DNA of 64,000 nt from Thalassospiraceae bacterium LMO-JJ14 (GTDB lineage Bacteria; Pseudomonadota; Alphaproteobacteria; Rhodospirillales; Casp-alpha2). Both the position numbers and the translations under genes were made by a program. This document shows positions 44,645 to 53,563 of the stretch, one piece after another. Numbering within the stretch: the stretch's first letter is position 1; each line of letters begins with the position of its first letter. Location of the stretch: contig CP134604.1 of the NCBI GenBank assembly GCA_021555105.2, forward strand, positions 1,550,001 to 1,614,000, in the 5' to 3' direction. The notes under the pieces were generated by a model that did no database searches, was not told the origin of the DNA, and saw only the letters and a program-made list of their open reading frames with translations.

Positions 44645-45010
44645 ATGGCGAGTAAAATCCTTATCGTTGAAGACAACGATCTAAACATGAAGTTGTTCAA
44701 CGATCTTCTTCAGGCGCACGGCTATGAAACGGTCCAGACAGTTGACGGACGCGATGCCTTGAAGCTTGCACGTGAACATTCGCCGGACTTGATTCTCATG
44801 GATATTCAGTTGCCTGAGATTTCAGGCCTTGAAGTGACCAAGATGCTGAAAGCCGACGATGACCTGAAAAGCATTCCGGTCATTGCCGTGACGGCTTTTG
44901 CCATGAAAGGTGATGAGGAAAAAATTCGCGAAGGTGGTTGCGAAGGCTATATCGCCAAGCCGATATCCGTCCCGCACTTCCTTGAAACGGTCAAAAAGTT
45001 CCTGAGTTGA
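44645..45010 (+). CDS. divK: Single-domain response regulator DivK
   Basis: A 121-residue receiver nearly identical in pattern to Caulobacter Div[15 protein letters not shown], phospho-acceptor D53 in [47 protein letters not shown]. DivK relays the PleC/DivJ signals to DivL-CckA and thereby CtrA activity in the alphaproteobacterial cell cycle. In Caulobacter divK is followed by pleD; here the next gene, rpmG, is on the opposite strand and no pleD is seen. Confidence 0.97.
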   Translation: MASKILIVEDNDLNMKLFNDLLQAHGYETVQTVDGRDALKLAREHSPDLILMDIQLPEISGLEVTKMLKADDDLKSIPVIAVTAFAMKGDEEKIREGGCEGYIAKPISVPHFLETVKKFLS

Positions 45011-45082
45011 TCGTTGTCCGCGGCGCGGCAGGGGCCGTGCCGTGCATCGCGCGTTCTGCAAAATTGCCGTGAACAAACAAAA

Positions 45083-45106
45083 ATGCGCCGCTTTTCAGCG
45101 GCGCAT
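45083..45106 (-). terminator. Intrinsic terminator of rpmG
   Basis: Perfect 9-bp stem ATGCGCCGC / GCGGCGCAT with a 6-nt loop. On the minus strand the stem is followed by ATTTTTGTTTG, a good T-tract. It lies about 30 bp beyond the rpmG stop and between the convergent divK and rpmG genes, so it may work in both directions. Confidence 0.88.
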
Positions 45107-45134
45107 GGCGTTTCAGAAAGCCGACACGGCTTGC

Positions 45135-45302
45135 TTACTTGATCTTCGCTTCCTTGAACAAAACATGCTTGCGCACGACCGGGTCGTACTTGCGCATCTG
45201 CATCTTCTCGGTCGAATTGCGCGGGTTCTTCTTGGTGATGTAGAAGAATCCGGTGTCCGCCGTGCTGACGAGACGAATTTGAATGGTCGCCGGTTTCGCC
45301 AT
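45135..45302 (-). CDS. rpmG: 50S ribosomal protein L33
   Basis: A 55-residue small ribosomal protein read from the minus strand: [20 protein letters not shown], then the conserved Y-I-T-K-K-N-P-R-N (YxTxKNxRN) and [23 protein letters not shown]. It has no Cys, so it is the zinc-independent type. It is the last gene before the divK region and follows the S41 protease gene on the same strand. Confidence 0.97.
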   Translation of the reverse strand: MAKPATIQIRLVSTADTGFFYITKKNPRNSTEKMQMRKYDPVVRKHVLFKEAKIK

Positions 45303-45426
45303 GACTTTTGTGTCCTGTCCAAATCAAGAACGCCAAGCGTTCGAAGAGGCGGCAAGATAGCGTCAAAGCCGCCCAAGTCAAGAGGGTTTGCGCGGAAATC
45401 GGCCAAGTGAATGGCAGTTTCCCGGT

Positions 45427-47007
45427 TTAGTGCGTCGCCTGGGCCGTCGCGGTGGTTATCCGGAGCGCGCGGGCATGCAGTCTGCCATTCAAAATGAGCC
45501 GTTTGGCGATCTCCAGATCCAGTGCGCCAGGGCGGGATTCTGCCGGACAGCCGCTTCGCATCTGCTGACGTTCATCGTCATCCAGGAGCGCGCGGCGGCG
45601 CCATGAGACGGTTTTTAGCGCCTGTTCGCCTTCCAGCGATTTTTCGATGATGCCGGCGGCCTGATGTATTTTTTCCTGGCCGCTGGTGCAGACGGTCGGG
45701 ACGACGCCGAGCCCATGGATGTAATACCCGGACGGGGCGACGAATTTGGACCACGTCAGGGTGATTTCGCCGTCGTTGGGCAGGCGGATCACGGTTTGTA
45801 CGCTGCCTTTGCCATATGACGATGTGCCGATGATGACGGCGCGGTCGCGGTCCTGCAGCGCCGCCGCGACGATCTCGGCCGCCGATGCGGATTTGCCGTC
45901 GATCATGATGACCAGGGGCTTGCCGGCGGCAAGGTCGCGTCCGCTGGCCTTATAGTGGTGCAGGCTGTCCGGATGGCGGCCTGAGGTGCGCAGGATATCG
46001 CCTTGGGTCAGCAGCATATCGGCGACTTCGATGGATTGCCGCAAAAGCCCACCGGGATTGCCCCTGAGATCGATGACAAGGCCGGCCAAAGGCTCGGAAT
46101 CCGGGGCCATGGCTTTGTTCAGGACTTTTTCCAGCGCATTCGCGGTTTCATGATTGAAACTGGATATCTGAATGATGCCGATGTTGTTTTCGACCCGCCA
46201 GCGCACGGTTTCCGGCACGATGTGAACGCGCGCCACGGCGATGGTGAAGGGCTGCACCGCTTCGGGGCGCGATATTGTCAGGGTCACCTGGGTATGCACG
46301 GGGCCGCGGATTATGCGGGTGATTTCCGTGTTTTCCAGCCCCTTGGTTTCGCGGCCTTCCACCTTGATGATGCGGTCGCCCGGTCGCATGCCGCTGTCGA
46401 AAGCCGGTGTCGCCTCAAGCACCTTGGTGACCACGGCGGCGCCGTCCTCGATACGGAAGCGGATGCCGATGCCGCCGAAACCATCGCGCCGGGCGCGGTT
46501 TCGGGTGGCTTCCTTCATGCCGGCATATCTGGAAAAGATATCCAGGTCCGACAAAGCGCCGTCGAAAATGGCCTCGTAGATTTTTTCCGGAGAGGCGGCG
46601 CGGATATCGGAGGAATTCTCACGCGCTTTTTCCGTCAGCGCGACAACGGCGGCGGCCCAGGCACGCACATCCGTTGCCGGCGGGAACTGCATGCGGCCGA
46701 TTTCCGTGCCATATTCGAACATGACGATCTCGCCGGATTGTTCGGAAAGACTAAGCCCGGCGTCAATGGCGCCAAGGCCCCGCAAACCCTCGACGCCGAT
46801 TCGTTTCAATTCCACAGGCTCGATGTACTTGTCCGCGATGTTGTCGAAACCGACGGCAATCACTTCGGCGGCGGCGGGTTCGGCGAATGTGGCGGTAGGC
46901 TGTGTCTTGTCCTGCCCCGGGATCATGGCACACGCTGACAACGCCAGAACCGCGAGCGGCCCGGTCAGTCTGCGTAATATCCTGAAATTCCCAGTCATAG
47001 CCTGCAT
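45427..47007 (-). CDS. S41-family C-terminal processing peptidase lipoprotein
   Basis: A 526-residue CtpA/Prc-type protease. The N-terminus is a signal peptide with lipobox L-S-A-C (Cys26). A helical N-domain precedes a PDZ domain (about 190-260; GGIGIRF, MRPGDRIIKVEG). The catalytic Ser-Lys dyad is in DGKSASAAEIVAAAL and the downstream SSYGKGSVQT. It should degrade or trim periplasmic proteins from their C-terminus. A second in-frame ATG lies three codons later. Neighbours rnr, topA and dprA are on the same strand. Confidence 0.92.
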   Translation of the reverse strand: MQAMTGNFRILRRLTGPLAVLALSACAMIPGQDKTQPTATFAEPAAAEVIAVGFDNIADKYIEPVELKRIGVEGLRGLGAIDAGLSLSEQSGEIVMFEYGTEIGRMQFPPATDVRAWAAAVVALTEKARENSSDIRAASPEKIYEAIFDGALSDLDIFSRYAGMKEATRNRARRDGFGGIGIRFRIEDGAAVVTKVLEATPAFDSGMRPGDRIIKVEGRETKGLENTEITRIIRGPVHTQVTLTISRPEAVQPFTIAVARVHIVPETVRWRVENNIGIIQISSFNHETANALEKVLNKAMAPDSEPLAGLVIDLRGNPGGLLRQSIEVADMLLTQGDILRTSGRHPDSLHHYKASGRDLAAGKPLVIMIDGKSASAAEIVAAALQDRDRAVIIGTSSYGKGSVQTVIRLPNDGEITLTWSKFVAPSGYYIHGLGVVPTVCTSGQEKIHQAAGIIEKSLEGEQALKTVSWRRRALLDDDERQQMRSGCPAESRPGALDLEIAKRLILNGRLHARALRITTATAQATH

Positions 47008-47087
47008 TTAAGAACATCTTCGAGGGTGTGTATATGCCCTCCGTCACACCGAGCCTTGTTTTGGCCTTTCGTATCGTCGTCGGCGGA

Positions 47088-49418
47088 TCAGCTCTTCGGA
47101 CGGGCCTTGCCTTTACTTTTTGTGCGCTTTTTCGGTCCCGTGTCCAGCGCATTTCGTTTTTGCCGTCTGGACGCACGGCTTTTGCCTTTGGCTTTTTTCG
47201 GCGTGGCGCCCCGTTTCTGGCCGGGTTTGGGACCGCGTTTCTGTCCGGGTTTGTAGGACCCCGGCTGAGCGGAATCTCCGGCGGCTGTGCTGCCCATGAC
47301 CTCGAACAGCATGCCGCCGGTCACCGGCGTCACTTCCCTGAGCACCACTTCGACCTTGTCGCCCAGCCGGTAGACCATGCCGTTGTTGCGGCCTCTCAGC
47401 TGATGGCGTTCCTCGTCGTGGATGTAATAGTCATTGGGCAGGGTTTTGATCGGCACAAGGCCGTCTGCGCCGATATCGTCGACACGGATGAAAATGCCGA
47501 ACCGGGTGACACCGGAAATTCTGGCCAGGAAGCTGGCGCCGACCTTGTCGCGCATGAAGTAGGCGCCGTAGCGGTCCATGGCGTCGCGTTCGGCAGCCTG
47601 TGCCCGCCGCTCGGTGATCGACAGATGCTCGCCGATTTTGGCGAAATCGCCCGGATCTTCACCCAGTGCGCCGTCGTTCGGCTTCATGCCGCGAATCAAG
47701 GCACGGTGCACGAGCAGATCCGCATAGCGGCGGATCGGCGACGTGAAATGGCAATAGCGTTTCAGTGACAGCCCGAAGTGGCCGAGATTGACCGGATCGT
47801 ACATGGCCTGCGCCTGCGAGCGCAGCACGACATCGTTGATCATCTGCTGATGCGGTGTGCCGTGCGCTTTCTTGAGGATCTGGTTGAAACGGTGCGGGGT
47901 CACGGTCTGGCCCCTGTCGAAACGGATGTGCACGCTATCCAGGACTTCCGAAAGCGCTTCGATCTTGGACATCGACGGTTCGTCGTGGACCCGGTACATG
48001 CAGGGGCGTTTTTTCTCTTCCAGAAATTCCGCCGCGGCGACGTTGGCGAGGACCATGAATTCCTCGATCAGCTTGTGACTGTCGAGACGCTGGCGCGGCT
48101 CAATGCCCGTGATGTCGCCGTTGTCGTCCAGAACCACCTTGCGTTCATCGCCTTCGATTTCGAGCGCGCCACGTGCTTCGCGTGCTTTCAGCAGAATATC
48201 GAAAGCGGCGTACAGGGGAGAGATCACATCATCCACCAAAGGCGCCGTCATCTCGTCGGGATGACCGTCACGGGCCATCTGCACCTGTTCATAGGTCAGC
48301 CGTGCATGAGATTTCATCATCGCGCGCTTGAAGCTTTTGGTCCGCAGGTTGCCCTCGGCATCGATCTTCAGATGCGCCACCAGGCAAGGCCTGTCCTCGT
48401 GCGGTTTCAGCGAGCACCAGCCGTTCGATAGTTGTTCGGGCAGCATCGGCACGACGCGGTCGGGAAAATACACCGAATTGCCGCGCTCGAACGCCGCTTT
48501 GTCCAGCGCATCGCCGGTTCGCACATACCAGGCGACATCGGCGATGGCGACGAGCAGCCTGAAGCCGCCCGGGTTTTTCGGGTCGTCGTCGGGTTCGGCA
48601 AAGACGGCGTCATCGAAATCGCGGGCATCGGCGCCGTCAATGGTGACCAGCGGGACTTTGCGCAGATCGTCACGCGCACCCAGCGGGGCGGCTTTCGATT
48701 TTTCCGCCTGCTTCATCGCCGGGTCGGGGAAGGCGACCGGAATGCCGTGCTGGTGCACGCAGATCAGACTGATGGCGGATGCGCCTTCGGCTTCGGCGAT
48801 GCGCTCGATGACGCGGCAGCGCTTCAAGCCCAACCGGGGGCCACGCACGCCCTGGGCGCGCACAAGCTCGCCCACCTGCGCGCCTTTGTCCTGTCCTTTT
48901 TCGATGACGAACTCATAGCGTTCGCGCTTGTCGACGGGGCGAATACGCAATTCGCCCTCGGCTTCCGTGACAATGCCCAAAATATCGGACGGTGCCGCCG
49001 CGATACAGCGGATGATTTTGGCGTTATAGCCGTCGTCCGCCGGGCTCAGGCGGGCCAGAATTTGTTCGCCGATGCCCAGTGCCGGGCCGGCGCGGTCGTC
49101 CGGGTTGACGTAGATGTTAGGGGGTGTCGCTTCGCTTTCCCATTTGACGGGACGGGCGAGGACTTCGCCATCGATGTCGGTGCCGCTGATGACCAGCACA
49201 CACACGTTTGGCAGTGTTTCGGGGTCGCGCAGCTTTTTGCCGCGCCCCGGCTTTAGGCTGCCGTCTTCTTGCATTTCTTTGAGTACTTTCTTGAGAGTGC
49301 GTTTTTGATCGGCGTCTAGCCTAAAGGCGCGCGCGATCTCGCGTTTGCCGACGCGGCCATCCTGATCGCGGACGAAATCCGCAATCTGCTGCTTTGTCGG
49401 AAAGGGGGTGTCATTCAT
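47088..49418 (-). CDS. rnr: Ribonuclease R
   Basis: A 776-residue 3'-5' exoribonuclease of the RNB family, used in rRNA/tRNA and structured mRNA decay. Domains in order: N-terminal winged helix, cold-shock OB folds, RNB catalytic domain with the acidic cluster IDGADARDFDDAVF, an S1 RNA-binding domain (about 615-700), and a Lys/Arg-rich tail (about 705-776). The start MNDTPFPTKQQ at 49418 is preferred to an upstream ATG. topA lies about 50 bp upstream, suggesting a topA-rnr transcription unit. Confidence 0.95.
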   Translation of the reverse strand: MNDTPFPTKQQIADFVRDQDGRVGKREIARAFRLDADQKRTLKKVLKEMQEDGSLKPGRGKKLRDPETLPNVCVLVISGTDIDGEVLARPVKWESEATPPNIYVNPDDRAGPALGIGEQILARLSPADDGYNAKIIRCIAAAPSDILGIVTEAEGELRIRPVDKRERYEFVIEKGQDKGAQVGELVRAQGVRGPRLGLKRCRVIERIAEAEGASAISLICVHQHGIPVAFPDPAMKQAEKSKAAPLGARDDLRKVPLVTIDGADARDFDDAVFAEPDDDPKNPGGFRLLVAIADVAWYVRTGDALDKAAFERGNSVYFPDRVVPMLPEQLSNGWCSLKPHEDRPCLVAHLKIDAEGNLRTKSFKRAMMKSHARLTYEQVQMARDGHPDEMTAPLVDDVISPLYAAFDILLKAREARGALEIEGDERKVVLDDNGDITGIEPRQRLDSHKLIEEFMVLANVAAAEFLEEKKRPCMYRVHDEPSMSKIEALSEVLDSVHIRFDRGQTVTPHRFNQILKKAHGTPHQQMINDVVLRSQAQAMYDPVNLGHFGLSLKRYCHFTSPIRRYADLLVHRALIRGMKPNDGALGEDPGDFAKIGEHLSITERRAQAAERDAMDRYGAYFMRDKVGASFLARISGVTRFGIFIRVDDIGADGLVPIKTLPNDYYIHDEERHQLRGRNNGMVYRLGDKVEVVLREVTPVTGGMLFEVMGSTAAGDSAQPGSYKPGQKRGPKPGQKRGATPKKAKGKSRASRRQKRNALDTGPKKRTKSKGKARPKS

Positions 49419-49471
49419 TTCTCGAAGGTAAGCACGTGCATGCCCGGCCACAAGGGGTATGCGGATTTGGC

Positions 49472-52108
49472 TTACTCAGCCGCGTCGGATTCGGCGGCGG
49501 GCTTTTTCTTCGCAGCGGTTTTCTTTTTGGCGGCGGTTTTCTTCTTTGCCGCCGTCTTTTTCTTGGCTGGGGCTTTCTTGGCGGCTGTCTTCGTCGTGGG
49601 CTTGCCGTTTCCGCTTTTGGCATCGATCAGGTCGATGGCGATTTCCAGCGTCACGTCTTCCTTGGTCATATCCTTGGGCAGACGCGCCATGGTGCGACCG
49701 TGTTGTACGAAAGGCCCCCAGCGGCCGTCCTTGACCATCAGCGGCTTCTTGCTTTTCGGATGCTTGCCGAGTGCGATCGGCGGATCCTTGCGCGGTTTGT
49801 CACCGAGCAACGACACGGCGCGGTTCAGCCCGATGGTCAGCACATCGTCTTCGTCGCCCTTGAGCGACACATAGGTGCCGCCGACCTGCAGGAACGGACC
49901 GAAGCGGCCGATGCCGGCGCGGATTTCCATGCCGGATACCGGGTCGATCCCGACAAGGCGGGGCAGGGACATCAGGCCGAGCGCTTTTTCCAGGTCCACG
50001 TCGTCCGGGTTTACACCCTGCGGCAACGATGACCGCTTGGGTTTGATCTTTTTCTTGCCTTCCAGCTCTTCTTCGCCGAGCTGGATATAGGGCCCGTATG
50101 GGCCCTGACGCAGCGTGATCAGCTTGCCGGTCTGCGGATCGGTCCCCAGTTCCTTCGGCCCGTCGCCGAGCGAGTTCTCGGCCGGGTCGGCGCCCAGCGG
50201 CGTCGTGAAATTACACTCCGGATAGCGCGAGCAGCCGAGGAAAGCCCCGTGCCGGCCGAGCTTGATCGACAACTCGCCTTCCTTGCATTTCGGGCAGCTT
50301 CGGGGGTCCGAACCATCGGCGCGTTCCGGGAAGAAGTGCGGCTTGAGTTCCTCGTTCAGCACATCGAGAACATCGCGGACGCGCAGTTCCTTGGTTTCAT
50401 CGACCTTGTGCTTGAAGGCCTGCCAGAAATCGAGAAGAACCTGCTTCCACTGGATGCGGCCGCCGGAAATATCGTCGAGCTTTTCCTCGAGATCGGCGGT
50501 GAAGTCATATTCGACATAGCGTTCGAAGAAACTGGCCAGGAACGTCGTCACAAGGCGGCCGCGGTCTTCGGGAATAAAGCGGCGCTTGTCGATGGTGACG
50601 TAATTGCGGTCCTGCAGCACGGAAATGATCGACGCATAGGTGGACGGCCGGCCGATGCCGAGTTCTTCCAGCTTTTTCACCAGCGAGGCTTCGCTGTATC
50701 TGGGCGGCGGTTGCGTGAAGTGCTGTTCCGGCAGAATGTCGGTGCGCTCCAGCGCCTCGCCTTCGTTCATCTGCGGCAGGATACGATTGCTGTCATCTTC
50801 GTCCGAGCCGTCATCGCTGCCTTCACGGTAGACCTTGATGAAACCGTCAAAGGAAATCACCGAGCCGGTGGCACGGAAGGTGATCTTGTCATCGGCGGAG
50901 CTGATATCGACACCGACCTGATCGAGCACGGCGGCTTCCATCTGGCTGGCGACGGTGCGCTTCCAGATCAGGGTGTAAAGCTTGAGTTGATCCGGGTTCA
51001 GGTACTGCGCCAGGGAATCCGGTGTGCGGCGGATATCGGTGGGGCGGATTGCTTCGTGCGCTTCCTGGGCGTTTTTCGCCTTTGACTTATATATACGCGG
51101 GCTTTCCGGCAGGTATTTGGAGCCGAAGGTTTCCTGAATGACGTTGCGGCTGGTGGCAATGGCTTCGCGCGCCATCTGCACGCCGTCGGTACGCATATAC
51201 GTGATCAGGCCGACGTTCTCGCCGCCGATGCGGACGCCTTCATACAGGCTTTGAGCCGTCTGCATGGTCTTGCGCGCCGGGAAATACATCTTGCGCGCCG
51301 CTTCCTGCTGCATCGTCGAGGTGGTGAACGGCGGCGACGGGAAGCGCCGCGTCTGTTTGCGTTCGATTACACCGGTGGTGAAGCCCTGCGTTTCAATCGC
51401 GGCCACGGCCTGATTGGCCAATGCTTCGGAGTTGATCGTGAACTTGGAAACTTTCTCGCCGTTGATACGTGACAGCGATGCCTTGAAACCGTCGCCGCGC
51501 GGAGTCTGGAACATCGCATCGACGCTCCAGTATTCTTCCGGCTTGAACATTTCGATTTCAAGTTCGCGTTCGCAGATCAGCCTGAGCGCGACCGACTGCA
51601 CACGTCCCGCCGAGCGCGACCCCGGCAGTTTGCGCCACAACACCGGCGACAGGGTAAAGCCGACCAGATAATCGAGCGCCCGGCGTGCCATATAGGCATC
51701 GACCAGTTCGTGATCCAGTTCCCGGGGGTGTGCAAAGGCTTCCTGCACGGCATCCTTGGTGATCTCGTTAAAGACGACGCGCTTGACGGGCATGCCGCCG
51801 AGCAGTTTCTTTTCTTCAAGCACTTCCTTGATGTGCCAGGAAATCGCTTCGCCTTCACGGTCCGGGTCAGTCGCCAGATAAAGCGCGTCGGCGTTCTTGA
51901 CGGCCTTGGCGATTTCGTCGACGTGCTTCTTCGAGCGGCCGTCGATTTCCCATTTCATGGCAAAATCATCGTCCGGTTCGACGGAGCCGTTCTTGGACGG
52001 CAGGTCGCGGATATGGCCATAGCTCGCGAGGACGGTGTAATCGTCTCCGAGGTATTTGTTGATCGTTTTGGCCTTGGCCGGCGATTCGACGACGACGACG
52101 CTTGTCAT
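49472..52108 (-). CDS. topA: DNA topoisomerase I
   Basis: An 878-residue type IA topoisomerase that relaxes negative supercoils. The TOPRIM domain starts VVESPAKAKTI; the active Tyr is in GLITYMRTDGVQ. A zinc-ribbon (CPKCKEGELS, then LGCSRYPECNF) is followed by three GxxGPxxQ-type repeats (GPYGPYIQLG, GRFGPFLQVG, GRWGPFVQHG). The C-terminal about 45 residues form a K-A-A-K repeat tail, as in many high-GC alphaproteobacteria. The start MTSVVVVESPAK at 52108 fits the family. dprA is upstream. Confidence 0.97.
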   Translation of the reverse strand: MTSVVVVESPAKAKTINKYLGDDYTVLASYGHIRDLPSKNGSVEPDDDFAMKWEIDGRSKKHVDEIAKAVKNADALYLATDPDREGEAISWHIKEVLEEKKLLGGMPVKRVVFNEITKDAVQEAFAHPRELDHELVDAYMARRALDYLVGFTLSPVLWRKLPGSRSAGRVQSVALRLICERELEIEMFKPEEYWSVDAMFQTPRGDGFKASLSRINGEKVSKFTINSEALANQAVAAIETQGFTTGVIERKQTRRFPSPPFTTSTMQQEAARKMYFPARKTMQTAQSLYEGVRIGGENVGLITYMRTDGVQMAREAIATSRNVIQETFGSKYLPESPRIYKSKAKNAQEAHEAIRPTDIRRTPDSLAQYLNPDQLKLYTLIWKRTVASQMEAAVLDQVGVDISSADDKITFRATGSVISFDGFIKVYREGSDDGSDEDDSNRILPQMNEGEALERTDILPEQHFTQPPPRYSEASLVKKLEELGIGRPSTYASIISVLQDRNYVTIDKRRFIPEDRGRLVTTFLASFFERYVEYDFTADLEEKLDDISGGRIQWKQVLLDFWQAFKHKVDETKELRVRDVLDVLNEELKPHFFPERADGSDPRSCPKCKEGELSIKLGRHGAFLGCSRYPECNFTTPLGADPAENSLGDGPKELGTDPQTGKLITLRQGPYGPYIQLGEEELEGKKKIKPKRSSLPQGVNPDDVDLEKALGLMSLPRLVGIDPVSGMEIRAGIGRFGPFLQVGGTYVSLKGDEDDVLTIGLNRAVSLLGDKPRKDPPIALGKHPKSKKPLMVKDGRWGPFVQHGRTMARLPKDMTKEDVTLEIAIDLIDAKSGNGKPTTKTAAKKAPAKKKTAAKKKTAAKKKTAAKKKPAAESDAAE

Positions 52109-52322
52109 TTTTACCCGTGCAAATTTACGTACATTATAAGTCCCGCTACGAATCACTTCGCCGGGGCCGGGGAGAATTGGCGATAAATGAACAGCTCGTC
52201 AACAGGGGAAATTTCACACACCCGGGAAAAGCAGCATTTGCGGGTTGTTTTTATTTATTAATTTCAATGAGTTATGTGGTGGTGAAAATTTTTTACGGCA
52301 TTGATCCGCCTGTTTTGCCGGC

Positions 52323-53486
52323 TCAGAGGGCAATCAGGGCCACCTTGTTGCCTGCCTGACGCTCCAGCCGGCCCGCGATTTCAAGCTCCAGAAGCACCAC
52401 AAAAACCGCTGGCGCATCGCATCCGCTATCGCGAATGATGTCGTCGATATCGGTCGGGCCGAAGCCCAGTGCCTGCGCCACCTGTTTGCGGGCTGCATCG
52501 AGCCGTGCGGGTTCGAGGGCTGGCGGTGCCGGGGGGCGGATGGCGGGGCGGCGGCCGTCATGCAGAGCGCCGTTCTGCAAGCTTGTACCCATTTCCGCCA
52601 AGGCACGGATCACGTCTTCAGCGTTTTCGGTCAACATCGCCCCGTCGCGGATCAGGGTGTTGGAGCCTTTGACACGGGGGTCCTGCGGCGCCCCCGGGAC
52701 GGCAAAGACCTCGCGGCCCTGCTCGAGCGCCATGCGCGCCGTGATCAGGGATCCCGACTTGGCGCCGGCTTCCATGACGACAATGGCCCTGGCCATGCCG
52801 GAAATGATCCGGTTGCGTCGCGGGAAATGGCGGGCCTGCGGGGTCGTGCCGATGGCGACTTCGGTGCAGACGGCGCCGGTCTCGATCAGGGCGTCATACA
52901 GGTTCCGGTTTTCACGCGGGTAACAGACATCGACGCCGCCACCCATGACGGCGACGGTGCCGCTGGCAAGAGCGCCCTGATGAGCCGCCGTATCGATCCC
53001 GCGCGCCATGCCCGAGACGACAAGGTAGCCGGCCGCGCCAAGGCTCTGCGCCATGTCCTGCGCAAAGCGGCGTCCGTTGATGGACGCATTGCGTGAACCG
53101 ACGAGCGCAACCGCCTTTTTTGCCATCAAGTTCGCGTGCCCGCGTGTGAACAGTATCGGTGGCGCGTCCTCTATATGCGACAGCAAGGGCGGATAAGCGG
53201 GCTCGCCCCGGAAATGCATGGCAGCGCCCAGGCTTTGCAGTTCGGCGATTTCATCTTCGGCTTCACTGAGTGTGCAAATGCGGATCGGCTTGGCGCGTCC
53301 GCCCTTGCGGGCAAGGTCCGGCAGCGCGTCCAGCGCACGGCGGGCATCGCCGTAGGTTTGCAATAGCCGCGAAAACGTCACCGGGCCGATGTTCTCGGAA
53401 CGGATCAGTCTGAGGCGTGCCAGCTTTTCGCCATTGTCCAGCGACACTGTCGCCTCGTCGGTTTCCTTGCAGAGCGGTACACCCAT
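52323..53486 (-). CDS. dprA: DNA processing protein A
   Basis: A 387-residue protein that loads RecA onto incoming single-stranded DNA during transformation. The Rossmann-like core shows VALVGSRNASINGRRFA, SGMARGIDTAAHQGAL, GGGVDVCYPREN and a NRIISG motif. A C-terminal winged helix (about 320-385) is present as in most proteobacterial DprA. The arrangement dprA-topA-rnr recurs in alphaproteobacteria. About 210 bp separate it from the topA start. Confidence 0.95.
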   Translation of the reverse strand: MGVPLCKETDEATVSLDNGEKLARLRLIRSENIGPVTFSRLLQTYGDARRALDALPDLARKGGRAKPIRICTLSEAEDEIAELQSLGAAMHFRGEPAYPPLLSHIEDAPPILFTRGHANLMAKKAVALVGSRNASINGRRFAQDMAQSLGAAGYLVVSGMARGIDTAAHQGALASGTVAVMGGGVDVCYPRENRNLYDALIETGAVCTEVAIGTTPQARHFPRRNRIISGMARAIVVMEAGAKSGSLITARMALEQGREVFAVPGAPQDPRVKGSNTLIRDGAMLTENAEDVIRALAEMGTSLQNGALHDGRRPAIRPPAPPALEPARLDAARKQVAQALGFGPTDIDDIIRDSGCDAPAVFVVLLELEIAGRLERQAGNKVALIAL

Positions 53487-53563
53487 ATCTGGCCCTTTCG
53501 TGTTCCGGAAAGGTTATGCAAGGGCTGGACGGATAATTGACCGGGTCTGTGAAAAATTATGAT

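Noticed and set aside
49472-49605. K-A-A-K repeat at the topA 3' end as a separate repeat locus
   Set aside because: It is the Lys/Ala-rich C-terminal tail of topoisomerase I, a normal feature in alphaproteobacteria.
52109-52322. Terminator or small gene between topA and dprA
   Set aside because: Only weak 4-bp stems and T/A runs are visible; no convincing hairpin or ORF with a Shine-Dalgarno.
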